From Prevotellaceae bacterium (GTDB taxonomy: Bacteria > Bacteroidota > Bacteroidia > Bacteroidales > UBA932), in the NCBI GenBank assembly GCA_031289385.1, contig JAITPP010000172.1:1-9478 (forward strand): a DNA stretch of 9,478 nt, read 5' to 3'. This document shows, in pieces, positions 1-4,969 of the stretch. The notes below the pieces were generated by a model that saw nothing but the letters and a program-made list of their open reading frames with translations, was not told the DNA's origin and made no database searches. The position numbers and the translations under genes are program-made. Every line of letters begins with the position of its first letter. The stretch's first letter is position 1.

Positions 1-645
1 ATTTTCGATTTGGATGGAACGCTTGTCAATTCGTTGCGCGACATTGCCGATGCTGCAAATTCGGCGCTTGCCTCACTAAAATTGCCGATATATGATACCG
101 AAAAATACAAGCAATTTGTAGGAAATGGAATTTCAAAACTTATCGAGCGCGTGCTGCCCTACGATTACAAAAACGATGAATACAAACAAAAAATGCTAAA
201 TATTTTCAACGAAAATTACAACCGTTGTTGTCTTAATTTTACCAAGCCCTACAACGGTATTTGCGAAACTTTGAACGAACTGAAAAAACAAAATATCATA
301 CTTGCCGTTGTAAGCAACAAACCCGACGATTTGGCAAAAAAAATTGTGAATAATTTATTTCCTGATATTTTCGATGATGTTTTTGGAAATGTAGCAGGCA
401 TTGCAGTAAAACCTTCGCCGGCATTATGTTTGCGCATTGTGCAAAATCATAATATCGAAACTTGCGATTGCATTTTTGCAGGCGATTCTAATGTTGATAT
501 GCTTACGGCAACAAATGCAAAAATGTTGTCGGTAGGCGTAACTTGGGGATTTCGCAGCCGAAAAGAATTGGAAAATGCAGGCGCAAAGTTTATAATAGAT
601 ACACCGAAAGAATTATTGAATATATTGAAAATTAATAAAATATGA
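1..645 (+). CDS. gph: HAD-superfamily phosphatase, phosphoglycolate phosphatase-like (5' truncated by window edge)
   Basis: Probably a cytoplasmic Mg-dependent phosphatase that removes 2-phosphoglycolate. The frame is open from base 1 and reads IFDLDGTLVNS, so the true start lies just outside the window; the in-frame TTG at base 10 is inside motif I and is not a start. All HAD motifs are visible: motif I DxDGT with nucleophile Asp at 7-9 and second Asp at 13-15; motif II Ser in VVSNKP (313-315); motif III Lys in VKPSP (409-411); motif IV GDSNVD with Asp at 484-486 and 496-498. The helical cap between motifs I and II carries VGNGISKLIERVLP, typical of Gph. About 214 residues are present, close to full family length, so only a few N-terminal residues are missing. 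Related HAD enzymes (pyrophosphatase, beta-phosphoglucomutase) are possible, but the cap favours Gph. No clear terminator follows; the next transcription unit has its own promoter. Confidence 0.88.
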   Translation: MFDLDGTLVNSLRDIADAANSALASLKLPIYDTEKYKQFVGNGISKLIERVLPYDYKNDEYKQKMLNIFNENYNRCCLNFTKPYNGICETLNELKKQNIILAVVSNKPDDLAKKIVNNLFPDIFDDVFGNVAGIAVKPSPALCLRIVQNHNIETCDCIFAGDSNVDMLTATNAKMLSVGVTWGFRSRKELENAGAKFIIDTPKELLNILKINKI

Positions 646-697
646 ATTAATGATATTTTATTTTTGAAAGAAAACGTAAAAAAAACGCGCAAAAATT

Positions 698-727
698 TTG
701 TAGAATAAAAAAAGATACATACTTTTG
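698..727 (+). promoter_or_regulatory. Bacteroidetes-type promoter for the tRNA gene
   Basis: A TTG at 698-700 and TACTTTTG at 720-727 are separated by 19 bp. This matches the Bacteroidetes primary-sigma consensus TTG-N19/20-TAnnTTTG. The expected transcription start is near 733-735, about 28 bases before the tRNA. The upstream bases are A-rich (661-697), which could help activity. It is the only site in the window where both boxes are at the consensus spacing. Confidence 0.8.
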
Positions 728-761
728 CACTCCCATTCGGGACAAAGTTCTTAAAAATATT

Positions 762-836
762 GGGAGCATAGCTCAGCTGGTTCAGAGCACCTGCCTTACA
801 AGCAGGGGGTCCTTGGTTCGAATCCATGTACTCCCA
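762..836 (+). tRNA. tRNA-Val (anticodon UAC)
   Basis: A complete cloverleaf of 75 nt. Acceptor stem 762-768 pairs with 829-835; D stem GCTC (771-774) with GAGC (785-788); anticodon stem CCTGC (790-794) with GCAGG (802-806). The 7-nt loop CTTACAA gives anticodon TAC (797-799), read as valine. T loop TTCGAAT is at 817-823 and discriminator A at 836. CCA is not encoded (CAA follows), so it must be added after transcription. Two helix positions do not pair: 767·830 (C·A) in the acceptor stem and 813·827 (U·U) in the T stem. It stands alone between its own promoter and terminator. Identity is secure; full function is likely but the two mismatches deserve a check. Confidence 0.93.
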
Positions 837-841
837 CAAAC

Positions 842-880
842 AAAAAAGCAACTAAATAAATTTTGGTTGCTTTTTTTGTT
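842..880 (+). terminator. Rho-independent terminator after tRNA-Val, probably bidirectional
   Basis: An 11-bp perfect stem pairs AAAAAAGCAAC (842-852) with GTTGCTTTTTT (866-876), with a 13-nt loop and a T run that continues to 877. It starts 6 bases after the tRNA. Because the 5' arm is an A run, the minus strand also ends in GTTGC plus T's, so the same hairpin could stop read-through from the GH3 gene that ends at 1013. Confidence 0.85.
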
Positions 881-992
881 TTTTATATATCATCTTTTAA
901 TTTAGCAAACTTCGCAATTTGTGATTTCAACATTAACTTCTCTAATTTCGTTTATTTTTTTTTGATGCTTATTCTACAATCACACAACAAAT

Positions 993-1027
993 TAATTATT
1001 AACTATCAATTTTCAATTCTCAATTCC
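993..1027 (-). repeat. 7-bp tandem array overlapping the GH3 gene's 3' end
   Basis: Five units in exact 7-bp register. On the minus strand they read GGAATTG, AGAATTG, AAAATTG, ATAGTTA, ATAATTA. The first two units and one base of the third encode the last residues and stop codon of the GH3 gene (Gly-Ile-Glu-Asn-stop; TGA at 1015-1013). Minus-strand stop triplets recur every 7 bases, so all three frames are closed. Degenerate AACTTC words at 908 and 935 in the adjoining gene-free stretch resemble the array at 3186-3253. Otherwise 881-992 holds nothing I recognise. Confidence 0.7.
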
Positions 1028-2698
1028 AAAATCCTCCGCATATATTTCGTTGATAGTTACGGGCAGTTTGCCTGCAAATTTTTGCTTGCCGAAAATTGCT
1101 TTTGCCGAGCATGTTTGAGCATCGTCGGAATTGTCGTAAGCAACGATTATTGCCGCCGTTTTTTCAAGATTTTTGAAATTTGAAATTGCGTAAGGATTTC
1201 CGAAAAATACTAAAATTACATTTTTGTCTGTCGTAAGATTATCAATGAAATCAACAGTCAGCGAGTCGATGCCGAAATTTGTATATGGGCGGCGGCTTGT
1301 GCTGTTGTGATATCCGATAATTATTGTTTCGGCATCCGATAATTTTGTTGCAAGCGAATCGATATTTTCGGTTGTAATTTTCGTTTTTATGTTTAATGTG
1401 TCAGCGGTGCAATATTCTTTTAGTTGATTTTTAAATGTTTTGCCGTTGCCGATTTCAATGTATGTTATTTTTTTTGCTGAATTTAACGGCAAAATATTTT
1501 TGTTCGACAATAATGTAAGCGAGGCTTCGGCAAGTTTGTAGCGCAATGTTTTTGCATGTGGCGTATTTAATTTTTCTAAAATTCCATGCGGATTTATCGG
1601 TTCAAAACCTTTCTGTAAACCTAAATCATATTTGGCGGCGAGTATTTTTTTGCATTTCTTTATTATATATTTTTCAGATATTTCGCCGTTTTTCACTGCT
1701 TTTTCAATTTCGTCAATTGATTTTTTTATGTTTATCGGAATTTCCAAAATATCGTTTCCTGCGATAAGCGAATACATTGCAACCTTTGATGTATCACGAT
1801 TGTACAGCGCACCTTTCATTTCAAGCGCATCGGTAACAACAAGCCCTTTGAACTTTAATTTTTTTTGCAGCAAATCGGTACAAATATCTTTTGATTGCGA
1901 TGCGGGAACGTCTTTTTCGGAACTTAACGCCGGTATTCGCAAATGTGCAGTCATTACGCCTGTTGCGCCTCGTTTTATAAGTTCTTTGAAAGGATATAAT
2001 TCGGTATCGTTTATGTGTTTTTTATCGTGCAAAATTGATGGCAGTTCTTTGTGCGAATCTTTGTCGGTATCGCCGTGTCCGGGAAAATGTTTGAGGCTTG
2101 TAAGTATTCCGCCATCTTGCATTCCTTTCATGTACGAATATGCTTTTTCGGTAACTTTATATTTATTTTCGCCAAACGAGCGCATGTTTATCACAGGATT
2201 ATTGGGATTGTTATTAACATCAACCACAGGCGCAAAGTTAAAATGTACGCCTATTTCACGACATTGTCGGGCAACTTCTACGCCAAAATCGTAAATCAGA
2301 TTATTGTCCTGAATTGCGCCGAGCGTAAGTTGCTGAGGAAATTTTACAACACTATCCAAACGCATTGCAACGCCCCATTCGGCATCGATAGTTACAAGCA
2401 ATGGAATATTTACAAGCGATTGAAACCTATTCAGCGTTTTGATACACGTTGTCGGACGACATTCGCCCCAAATAATTCCGCCTACCTGCTCGGTGCTTAT
2501 AATATCCGATATTTTATTAAGATATTCTTCTCCGCGTTCGGGATAACAACTTATTACAAACAGTTGCGCAATTTGCTGACGAAGTGTCATCGTCTTTATT
2601 TTCGAATTAACCCATTGGTGTTTAGTTTGCTGCGCGTTTGCACATACAACGCTTGCTAAAAATACAGATGCAAAAAGCATGATTTTTACATTTTTCAT
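1013..2698 (-). CDS. Exported glycoside hydrolase family 3 enzyme, NagZ-type beta-N-acetylglucosaminidase
   Basis: Probably releases terminal beta-linked GlcNAc from peptidoglycan fragments or other glycans outside the cytoplasm. Residues 1-22 form a signal peptide with a hydrophobic core and ANA-QQ cleavage site. The lipobox is poor, so type I cleavage is favoured. The GH3 barrel (about 30-360) contains TIDAEWGVAMR (103-113), FAPVVDV (155-161), KHFPGHGDTDKDSH (203-216) and VVTDALEM (287-294). Asp290 is the expected nucleophile and Asp214/His216 the NagZ-type acid/base dyad, which separates it from ordinary beta-glucosidases. A GH3 C-terminal alpha/beta domain follows (about 385-550). From memory, many Bacteroidota homologues carry a further beta-lactamase-like domain; this 561-aa protein stops before it, inside a repeat array. 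The ATG at 2698 directly precedes the signal peptide. It is third in a same-strand run with two DUF4491 genes, 49 bp behind the nearer one. Confidence 0.92.
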   Translation of the reverse strand: MKNVKIMLFASVFLASVVCANAQQTKHQWVNSKIKTMTLRQQIAQLFVISCYPERGEEYLNKISDIISTEQVGGIIWGECRPTTCIKTLNRFQSLVNIPLLVTIDAEWGVAMRLDSVVKFPQQLTLGAIQDNNLIYDFGVEVARQCREIGVHFNFAPVVDVNNNPNNPVINMRSFGENKYKVTEKAYSYMKGMQDGGILTSLKHFPGHGDTDKDSHKELPSILHDKKHINDTELYPFKELIKRGATGVMTAHLRIPALSSEKDVPASQSKDICTDLLQKKLKFKGLVVTDALEMKGALYNRDTSKVAMYSLIAGNDILEIPINIKKSIDEIEKAVKNGEISEKYIIKKCKKILAAKYDLGLQKGFEPINPHGILEKLNTPHAKTLRYKLAEASLTLLSNKNILPLNSAKKITYIEIGNGKTFKNQLKEYCTADTLNIKTKITTENIDSLATKLSDAETIIIGYHNSTSRRPYTNFGIDSLTVDFIDNLTTDKNVILVFFGNPYAISNFKNLEKTAAIIVAYDNSDDAQTCSAKAIFGKQKFAGKLPVTINEIYAEDFGIEN

Positions 2699-2713
2699 TT
2701 ATAAATTTTCTTA

Positions 2714-2721
2714 CAAATATA
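2714..2721 (-). promoter_or_regulatory. Possible -7 box for the GH3 gene
   Basis: The minus strand reads TATATTTG, matching TAnnTTTG, 15 bases upstream of the ATG. No TTG lies at the usual 19-20 bp spacing (the nearest good one is 29 bp away), so this is a half-supported promoter. If used, the leader would be only about 10 nt. The GH3 gene could instead be read from the DUF4491 genes upstream. Confidence 0.35.
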
Positions 2722-2747
2722 CGGAAATAAATGTAATTCGGCATACA

Positions 2748-3041
2748 TTACAAGTTTTTTTGCCGTTTAGGAAACCATCCTTTTTTTACACGCTCTTCTT
2801 GTTTAATAGTTTCGCCTATGCCCCACAGCGAAACAAATCCGAGTATGCTGAAAATTGATGACACAATAATATTATCAATAAATAAAGATGCTGCAATTCC
2901 TGCAATTCCGATAATTAAAAATACTATCCAGAATTTTTTTGTAAAATAATATTCGCCTTTAATACACGCCCATTGCGATACGTAAATAATAACAAATAAT
3001 GCCAAACCAACTATAATGCCCGAAAAATTTTCTATATTCAT
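2748..3041 (-). CDS. DUF4491 family small membrane protein (copy 1)
   Basis: A 97-aa integral membrane protein of unknown function. Three hydrophobic segments are visible at about 8-25, 38-55 and 58-76. A short loop with GEYYF (29-33) follows segment 1, and the tail is charged: KQEERVKKGWFPK (80-92). The EYY loop and the RVKKGWFP tail fit my recollection of DUF4491, a family I know mainly from Bacteroidota. The usual HPLVxKAEYY loop is changed here to SQWACIKGEYY, while the tail is canonical. It is a diverged paralogue of the protein at 3254-3511, with the same order of segments. The minus-strand leader is AT-rich, with no Shine-Dalgarno site and no TAnnTTTG between the two copies, so co-transcription from the upstream copy through the repeat arrays is likely. 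No function is inferred. Confidence 0.8.
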   Translation of the reverse strand: MNIENFSGIIVGLALFVIIYVSQWACIKGEYYFTKKFWIVFLIIGIAGIAASLFIDNIIVSSIFSILGFVSLWGIGETIKQEERVKKGWFPKRQKNL

Positions 3042-3053
3042 AATTTTATTTTA

Positions 3054-3151
3054 ATTAGTAATCCGTATTCTGTATTCCGTATTTAGTATTTAGTCGTTAG
3101 TCGTTAGTATTTAGTCGTTAGTATTTAGTCGTTAGTCGTTAGTTTTTGGTT
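3054..3151. repeat. 14-unit strict 7-bp tandem array
   Basis: Fourteen heptads lie in unbroken register. Units are GTTAGTC, TTTAGTC, TTTAGTA and GTTAGTA, with diverged ones at the left end (ATCCGTA, TTCTGTA, TTCCGTA) and TTTGGTT at the right end. T at position 2 and GT at positions 5-6 are kept in every unit, while positions 1, 3, 4 and 7 vary. TTAG in most units gives TAG on the plus strand and TAA on the minus strand, in all frames. The array begins 12 bases upstream of the DUF4491 copy 1 ATG. It shares an exact 23-bp stretch (3079-3101) with the array at 4669-4738 (there 4708-4730). Confidence 0.9.
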
Positions 3152-3185
3152 GTTATATCAATAAAATTTTGCTATTAATTTTTCT

Positions 3186-3253
3186 AACTTCTTAACTTCT
3201 CTAACTTCTTCTAACTTCTTAACTTCTTCTAACTTCCTTAACTTCTAACTTCT
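3186..3253. repeat. AACTTC (minus: GAAGTTA) interspersed tandem array
   Basis: Eight AACTTC words start at 3186, 3194, 3203, 3213, 3221, 3231, 3240 and 3247, so spacing varies from 7 to 10 bp, unlike the strict heptads nearby. On the minus strand each unit begins GTTA followed by G or A, giving TAG or TAA stops that together cover all frames. The array touches the stop codon of the DUF4491 copy 2 gene (TAA at 3256-3254). Bases 3152-3185, between the two arrays, hold nothing recognisable. Confidence 0.85.
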
Positions 3254-3511
3254 TTATTTTCTTTCAATTCTTCGCCGTTGTTGTTTATCAATTTCAAAGA
3301 TACTCCAAAAGCATGAAAAACCGAAACAGCCTAAAAATATCGCCCACAAATCAGTAACTAAAAGCGATACTGTTGCCGATATTATAAAAGCAACGGCAAA
3401 AATCCATTTCGATTTCTTACCCAAATAATATTCGGCTTTCTCAACCAAAGGATGAAACAAACCGATTATTAAAAACACTAAAAATCCAACTATTAATCCT
3501 TCTACATACAT
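3254..3511 (-). CDS. DUF4491 family small membrane protein (copy 2, shortened tail)
   Basis: An 85-aa integral membrane protein of unknown function. Three hydrophobic segments are visible at about 5-22, 36-53 and 55-73. The loop HPLVEKAEYYLGKK (20-33) is the canonical DUF4491 signature. The C-terminus IDKQQRRRIERK lacks the RVKKGWFP tail of copy 1 and is about 12 residues shorter; the coding end lies directly against a repeat array. It is the first gene of the minus-strand run leading to copy 1 and the GH3 enzyme. The ATG at 3511 follows an A-rich leader without a Shine-Dalgarno site. Family assignment rests on remembered motifs plus the clear likeness to copy 1. No function is inferred. Confidence 0.8.
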   Translation of the reverse strand: MYVEGLIVGFLVFLIIGLFHPLVEKAEYYLGKKSKWIFAVAFIISATVSLLVTDLWAIFLGCFGFSCFWSIFEIDKQQRRRIERK

Positions 3512-3532
3512 TTTTTTTAATATTTAATTCGA

Positions 3533-3540
3533 CAAAAATA
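3533..3540 (-). promoter_or_regulatory. Possible -7 box for the DUF4491 copy 2 gene
   Basis: The minus strand reads TATTTTTG, a match to TAnnTTTG, 21 bases before the ATG. No TTG sits at the expected 19-20 bp upstream, so only half the promoter is supported. It would drive the minus-strand run of two DUF4491 genes and perhaps the GH3 gene. Confidence 0.35.
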
Positions 3541-3674
3541 CAAAATAATACCAACTTTAACTAAAAAATCACTATGTTTGTAAAATAATATATAATTTTT
3601 ACCGTAAATTATAAAAAAAAGGTTTTTTTTGAAAAAAGGTTATTTTGTGTAAAATTTATGTAAAAAAAAAGGTG
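3541..3674. other. Divergent intergenic region with phased A/T tracts
   Basis: No gene is visible between the divergent DUF4491 copy 2 and AraC genes. The stretch carries dense homopolymer runs: A8-GG-T8 at 3613-3630, then A-runs ending in GGT at 3632-3640 and 3661-3673. The AAAAAAGGT word thus occurs three times just upstream of the AraC -7 box. It may simply be curved DNA or an activating A-tract; a regulator site is possible but unproven. Confidence 0.4.
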
Positions 3675-3682
3675 TACTTTTG
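3675..3682 (+). promoter_or_regulatory. -7 box for the AraC-family gene
   Basis: TACTTTTG matches TAnnTTTG exactly and is the same 8-mer as in the tRNA promoter. The nearest upstream TTG (3645-3647) is 27 bp away instead of 19-20, so the -33 element is weak or absent. This would fit a promoter that needs help from an activator. The expected start is near 3689, giving a leader of about 115 nt before the ATG at 3804. Confidence 0.5.
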
Positions 3683-3803
3683 CAAAAATTGAATGAATAT
3701 ATGTGGTTTAATTTGCTGTGAATAAGATATGTAAAGGATATGCTATTTGATGATTAAATAATGTTTTTTTTAAATTAAAAAATAACAATAACAATTATAT
3801 AAA

Positions 3804-4673
3804 ATGATGGAACTTTTAAATAAAGAGGAACATTTGAACTGTTATCTTTACGATAATAATAATGATCCGATGATCAAGCACATTACTAAACATAAAGGCG
3901 AAACATTTGTAATGAATGGAGTTCATAGCCAAATTATTTTTTTGATGAAAGGTACGCTTACATTTTCTTATGCAGAATATCTTAACAAAACCTTTGATGA
4001 ACAAACTTTTCTATTGTTTCCGCATAGCAATAAATGCCGAATAATAGTTAAAGAAGATAGTGATATTATTACAGTTAATTTGCACAGCAGAGTTAATTTC
4101 TGCAATCATTTTCCACTTGAAATGTTATATAAACTGAATAAAAAGACAAAAGATAATGAGTCGAATTTTCCTTTGAAAATGAATGAAATGATTCACGATT
4201 TTCTGAATTGCCTTACAAAATCAATTGAAGACGGATTGAAATGTGCATATTTTCACGACTTAAAACAAAAAGAATTGCTTTTTTATCTGCGGGCATATTA
4301 TTCTAAAAAAGATTTGTTCGATTTTTTTGCCCAAATATTGAATAATGATATTACTTTTTCGGAATTGGTTTATAAAAACTTCAATAAAGCCAAAAACATA
4401 AGCGAGTTAGCCTCACTTACAAATTATAGCATTTCGGGATTTAAAAAACGATTTCTGAAAGTTTTCGGAGTGCCGCCATACACTTGGATTGCCAAAGAAA
4501 AAGCGAAAAAAATATACCATGAAATAAATTGTACGCAAAAATCGTTTAAAGAAATATCAATGGAATTTGAATTTTCGTCGCCCGCACATTTCGATAAATT
4601 TTGCAAAAAATTATTCGGCATGTCACCCGGCGTAATACGCGATAATACTAAACTTAATGTTTTTATTAATTAG
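3804..4673 (+). CDS. AraC-family transcriptional regulator
   Basis: A 289-aa cytoplasmic DNA-binding regulator. The N-terminal part (about 20-95) looks like a cupin-type sensing domain: IIFLMKGTLTFSYAEYLNKTF (44-64) and FLLFPHSN (69-76) recall a common Bacteroidales AraC subfamily. The middle (about 105-190) is helical. The C-terminus carries the two AraC helix-turn-helix units: ISELASLTNYSISGFKKRFL (199-218) and FKEISMEFEFSSPAHFDKFC (248-267), followed by KKLFGMSPGVIRD (268-280), close to the family signature. The ATG at 3804 has an in-frame second ATG at 3807; there is no Shine-Dalgarno site, as usual for the group. The stop codon TAG (4671-4673) belongs to the first unit of a heptad array. 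The ligand and target are unknown; neither neighbour is an obvious single target. It is transcribed away from the DUF4491 genes and towards the glycogen gene. Confidence 0.9.
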   Translation: MMELLNKEEHLNCYLYDNNNDPMIKHITKHKGETFVMNGVHSQIIFLMKGTLTFSYAEYLNKTFDEQTFLLFPHSNKCRIIVKEDSDIITVNLHSRVNFCNHFPLEMLYKLNKKTKDNESNFPLKMNEMIHDFLNCLTKSIEDGLKCAYFHDLKQKELLFYLRAYYSKKDLFDFFAQILNNDITFSELVYKNFNKAKNISELASLTNYSISGFKKRFLKVFGVPPYTWIAKEKAKKIYHEINCTQKSFKEISMEFEFSSPAHFDKFCKKLFGMSPGVIRDNTKLNVFIN

Positions 4674-4738
4674 TCGTAAGTCGTAAGTCATAAGTTGTAA
4701 GTCGTTGGTATTTAGTATTTAGTCGTTAGTATTTGGTT
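4669..4738 (+). repeat. 10-unit 7-bp tandem array at the AraC gene's 3' end
   Basis: Ten heptads in register: ATTAGTC, GTAAGTC twice, ATAAGTT, GTAAGTC, GTTGGTA, TTTAGTA, TTTAGTC, GTTAGTA, TTTGGTT. T2 and G5-T6 are invariant, as in the array at 3054-3151. The first unit supplies the AraC stop codon. The left half has the TAAG type of unit, the right half the TTAG type. Bases 4669-4704 are an inverted repeat of 4916-4951 (34 of 36 positions). Confidence 0.9.
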
Positions 4739-4760
4739 AGAAAAAAAATGTATTAAAAGC

Positions 4761-4803
4761 ACACTGATAACACCGATAAAAAAGATTTACACCGATAAAA
4801 AAA
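4761..4803. repeat. Three ACAC(T/C)GATA direct repeats
   Basis: ACACTGATA (4761-4769), ACACCGATA (4770-4778) and ACACCGATA (4789-4797); the last two are each followed by an A run. They lie between the two converging heptad arrays. This could be a remnant of another intergenic repeat family. Apart from the terminator, the rest of 4739-4893 shows nothing recognisable. Confidence 0.5.
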
Positions 4804-4833
4804 CTTTGTGTTTTAATATTAACAAGAATGATA

Positions 4834-4858
4834 AAAAACATCTCGCAAGGATGTTTTT
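4834..4858. terminator. Bidirectional Rho-independent terminator between converging genes
   Basis: AAAAACATC (4834-4842) pairs with GATGTTTTT (4850-4858), a 9-bp stem with a 7-nt loop. T runs occur on the 3' side of both strands. It lies about 160 nt after the AraC stop and about 110 nt after the glycogen-gene stop on the other strand, so it can end both transcripts. Confidence 0.75.
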
Positions 4859-4893
4859 ATTTTAATTGCACACTCGTAAATGTATCAAAAAAT

Positions 4894-4963
4894 AACTTCT
4901 ATAACTTTTTAACTCCGACTTACAACTTATGACTTACAACTTACGACTTATGACTTACGACTA
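4894..4963 (-). repeat. 7-bp tandem array at the 3' end of the glycogen gene
   Basis: On the minus strand six full heptads plus a partial unit read TAGTC, GTAAGTC, ATAAGTC, GTAAGTT, GTAAGTC, ATAAGTT, GTAAGTC (4963 down to 4917). Irregular AACTTC, AACTTT and AACTCC words follow at 4894-4916, like the array at 3186-3253. So the two repeat types join here. The array begins 6 bases beyond the stop codon of the large fusion gene and puts TAA in all three minus-strand frames. Confidence 0.88.
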
Positions 4964-4969
4964 AAAAAC

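Noticed and set aside
10..12. TTG as start codon of the gph-like gene
   Set aside because: It encodes the Leu inside the DxDGT catalytic motif, so the real start is outside the window.
447..851. Minus-strand open frame of 134 codons across the tRNA and gph
   Set aside because: It reads MDSNQGPPACKAGALNQLSYAP through the tRNA, a known type of false protein from antisense tRNA sequence; the rest is antisense to gph.
863..1183. Plus-strand open frame of 106 codons
   Set aside because: It has no promoter or family likeness, and its second half is antisense to the conserved GH3 C-terminal domain; low-complexity Phe/Ile/Asn content is typical of AT-rich noise.
1632..2659. Long plus-strand open frames (202 and 220 codons) opposite the GH3 gene
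   Set aside because: They are shadows of the GH3 coding strand, which carries the catalytic motifs and signal peptide.
3054..3151. Simple microsatellite of no interest
   Set aside because: Units vary at set positions while T2, G5 and T6 stay fixed, and the array shares unit order with another array, so it is more than recent slippage.
3054..4963. CRISPR arrays
   Set aside because: Units are 7 bp and contiguous with no spacers, and no cas genes are present.
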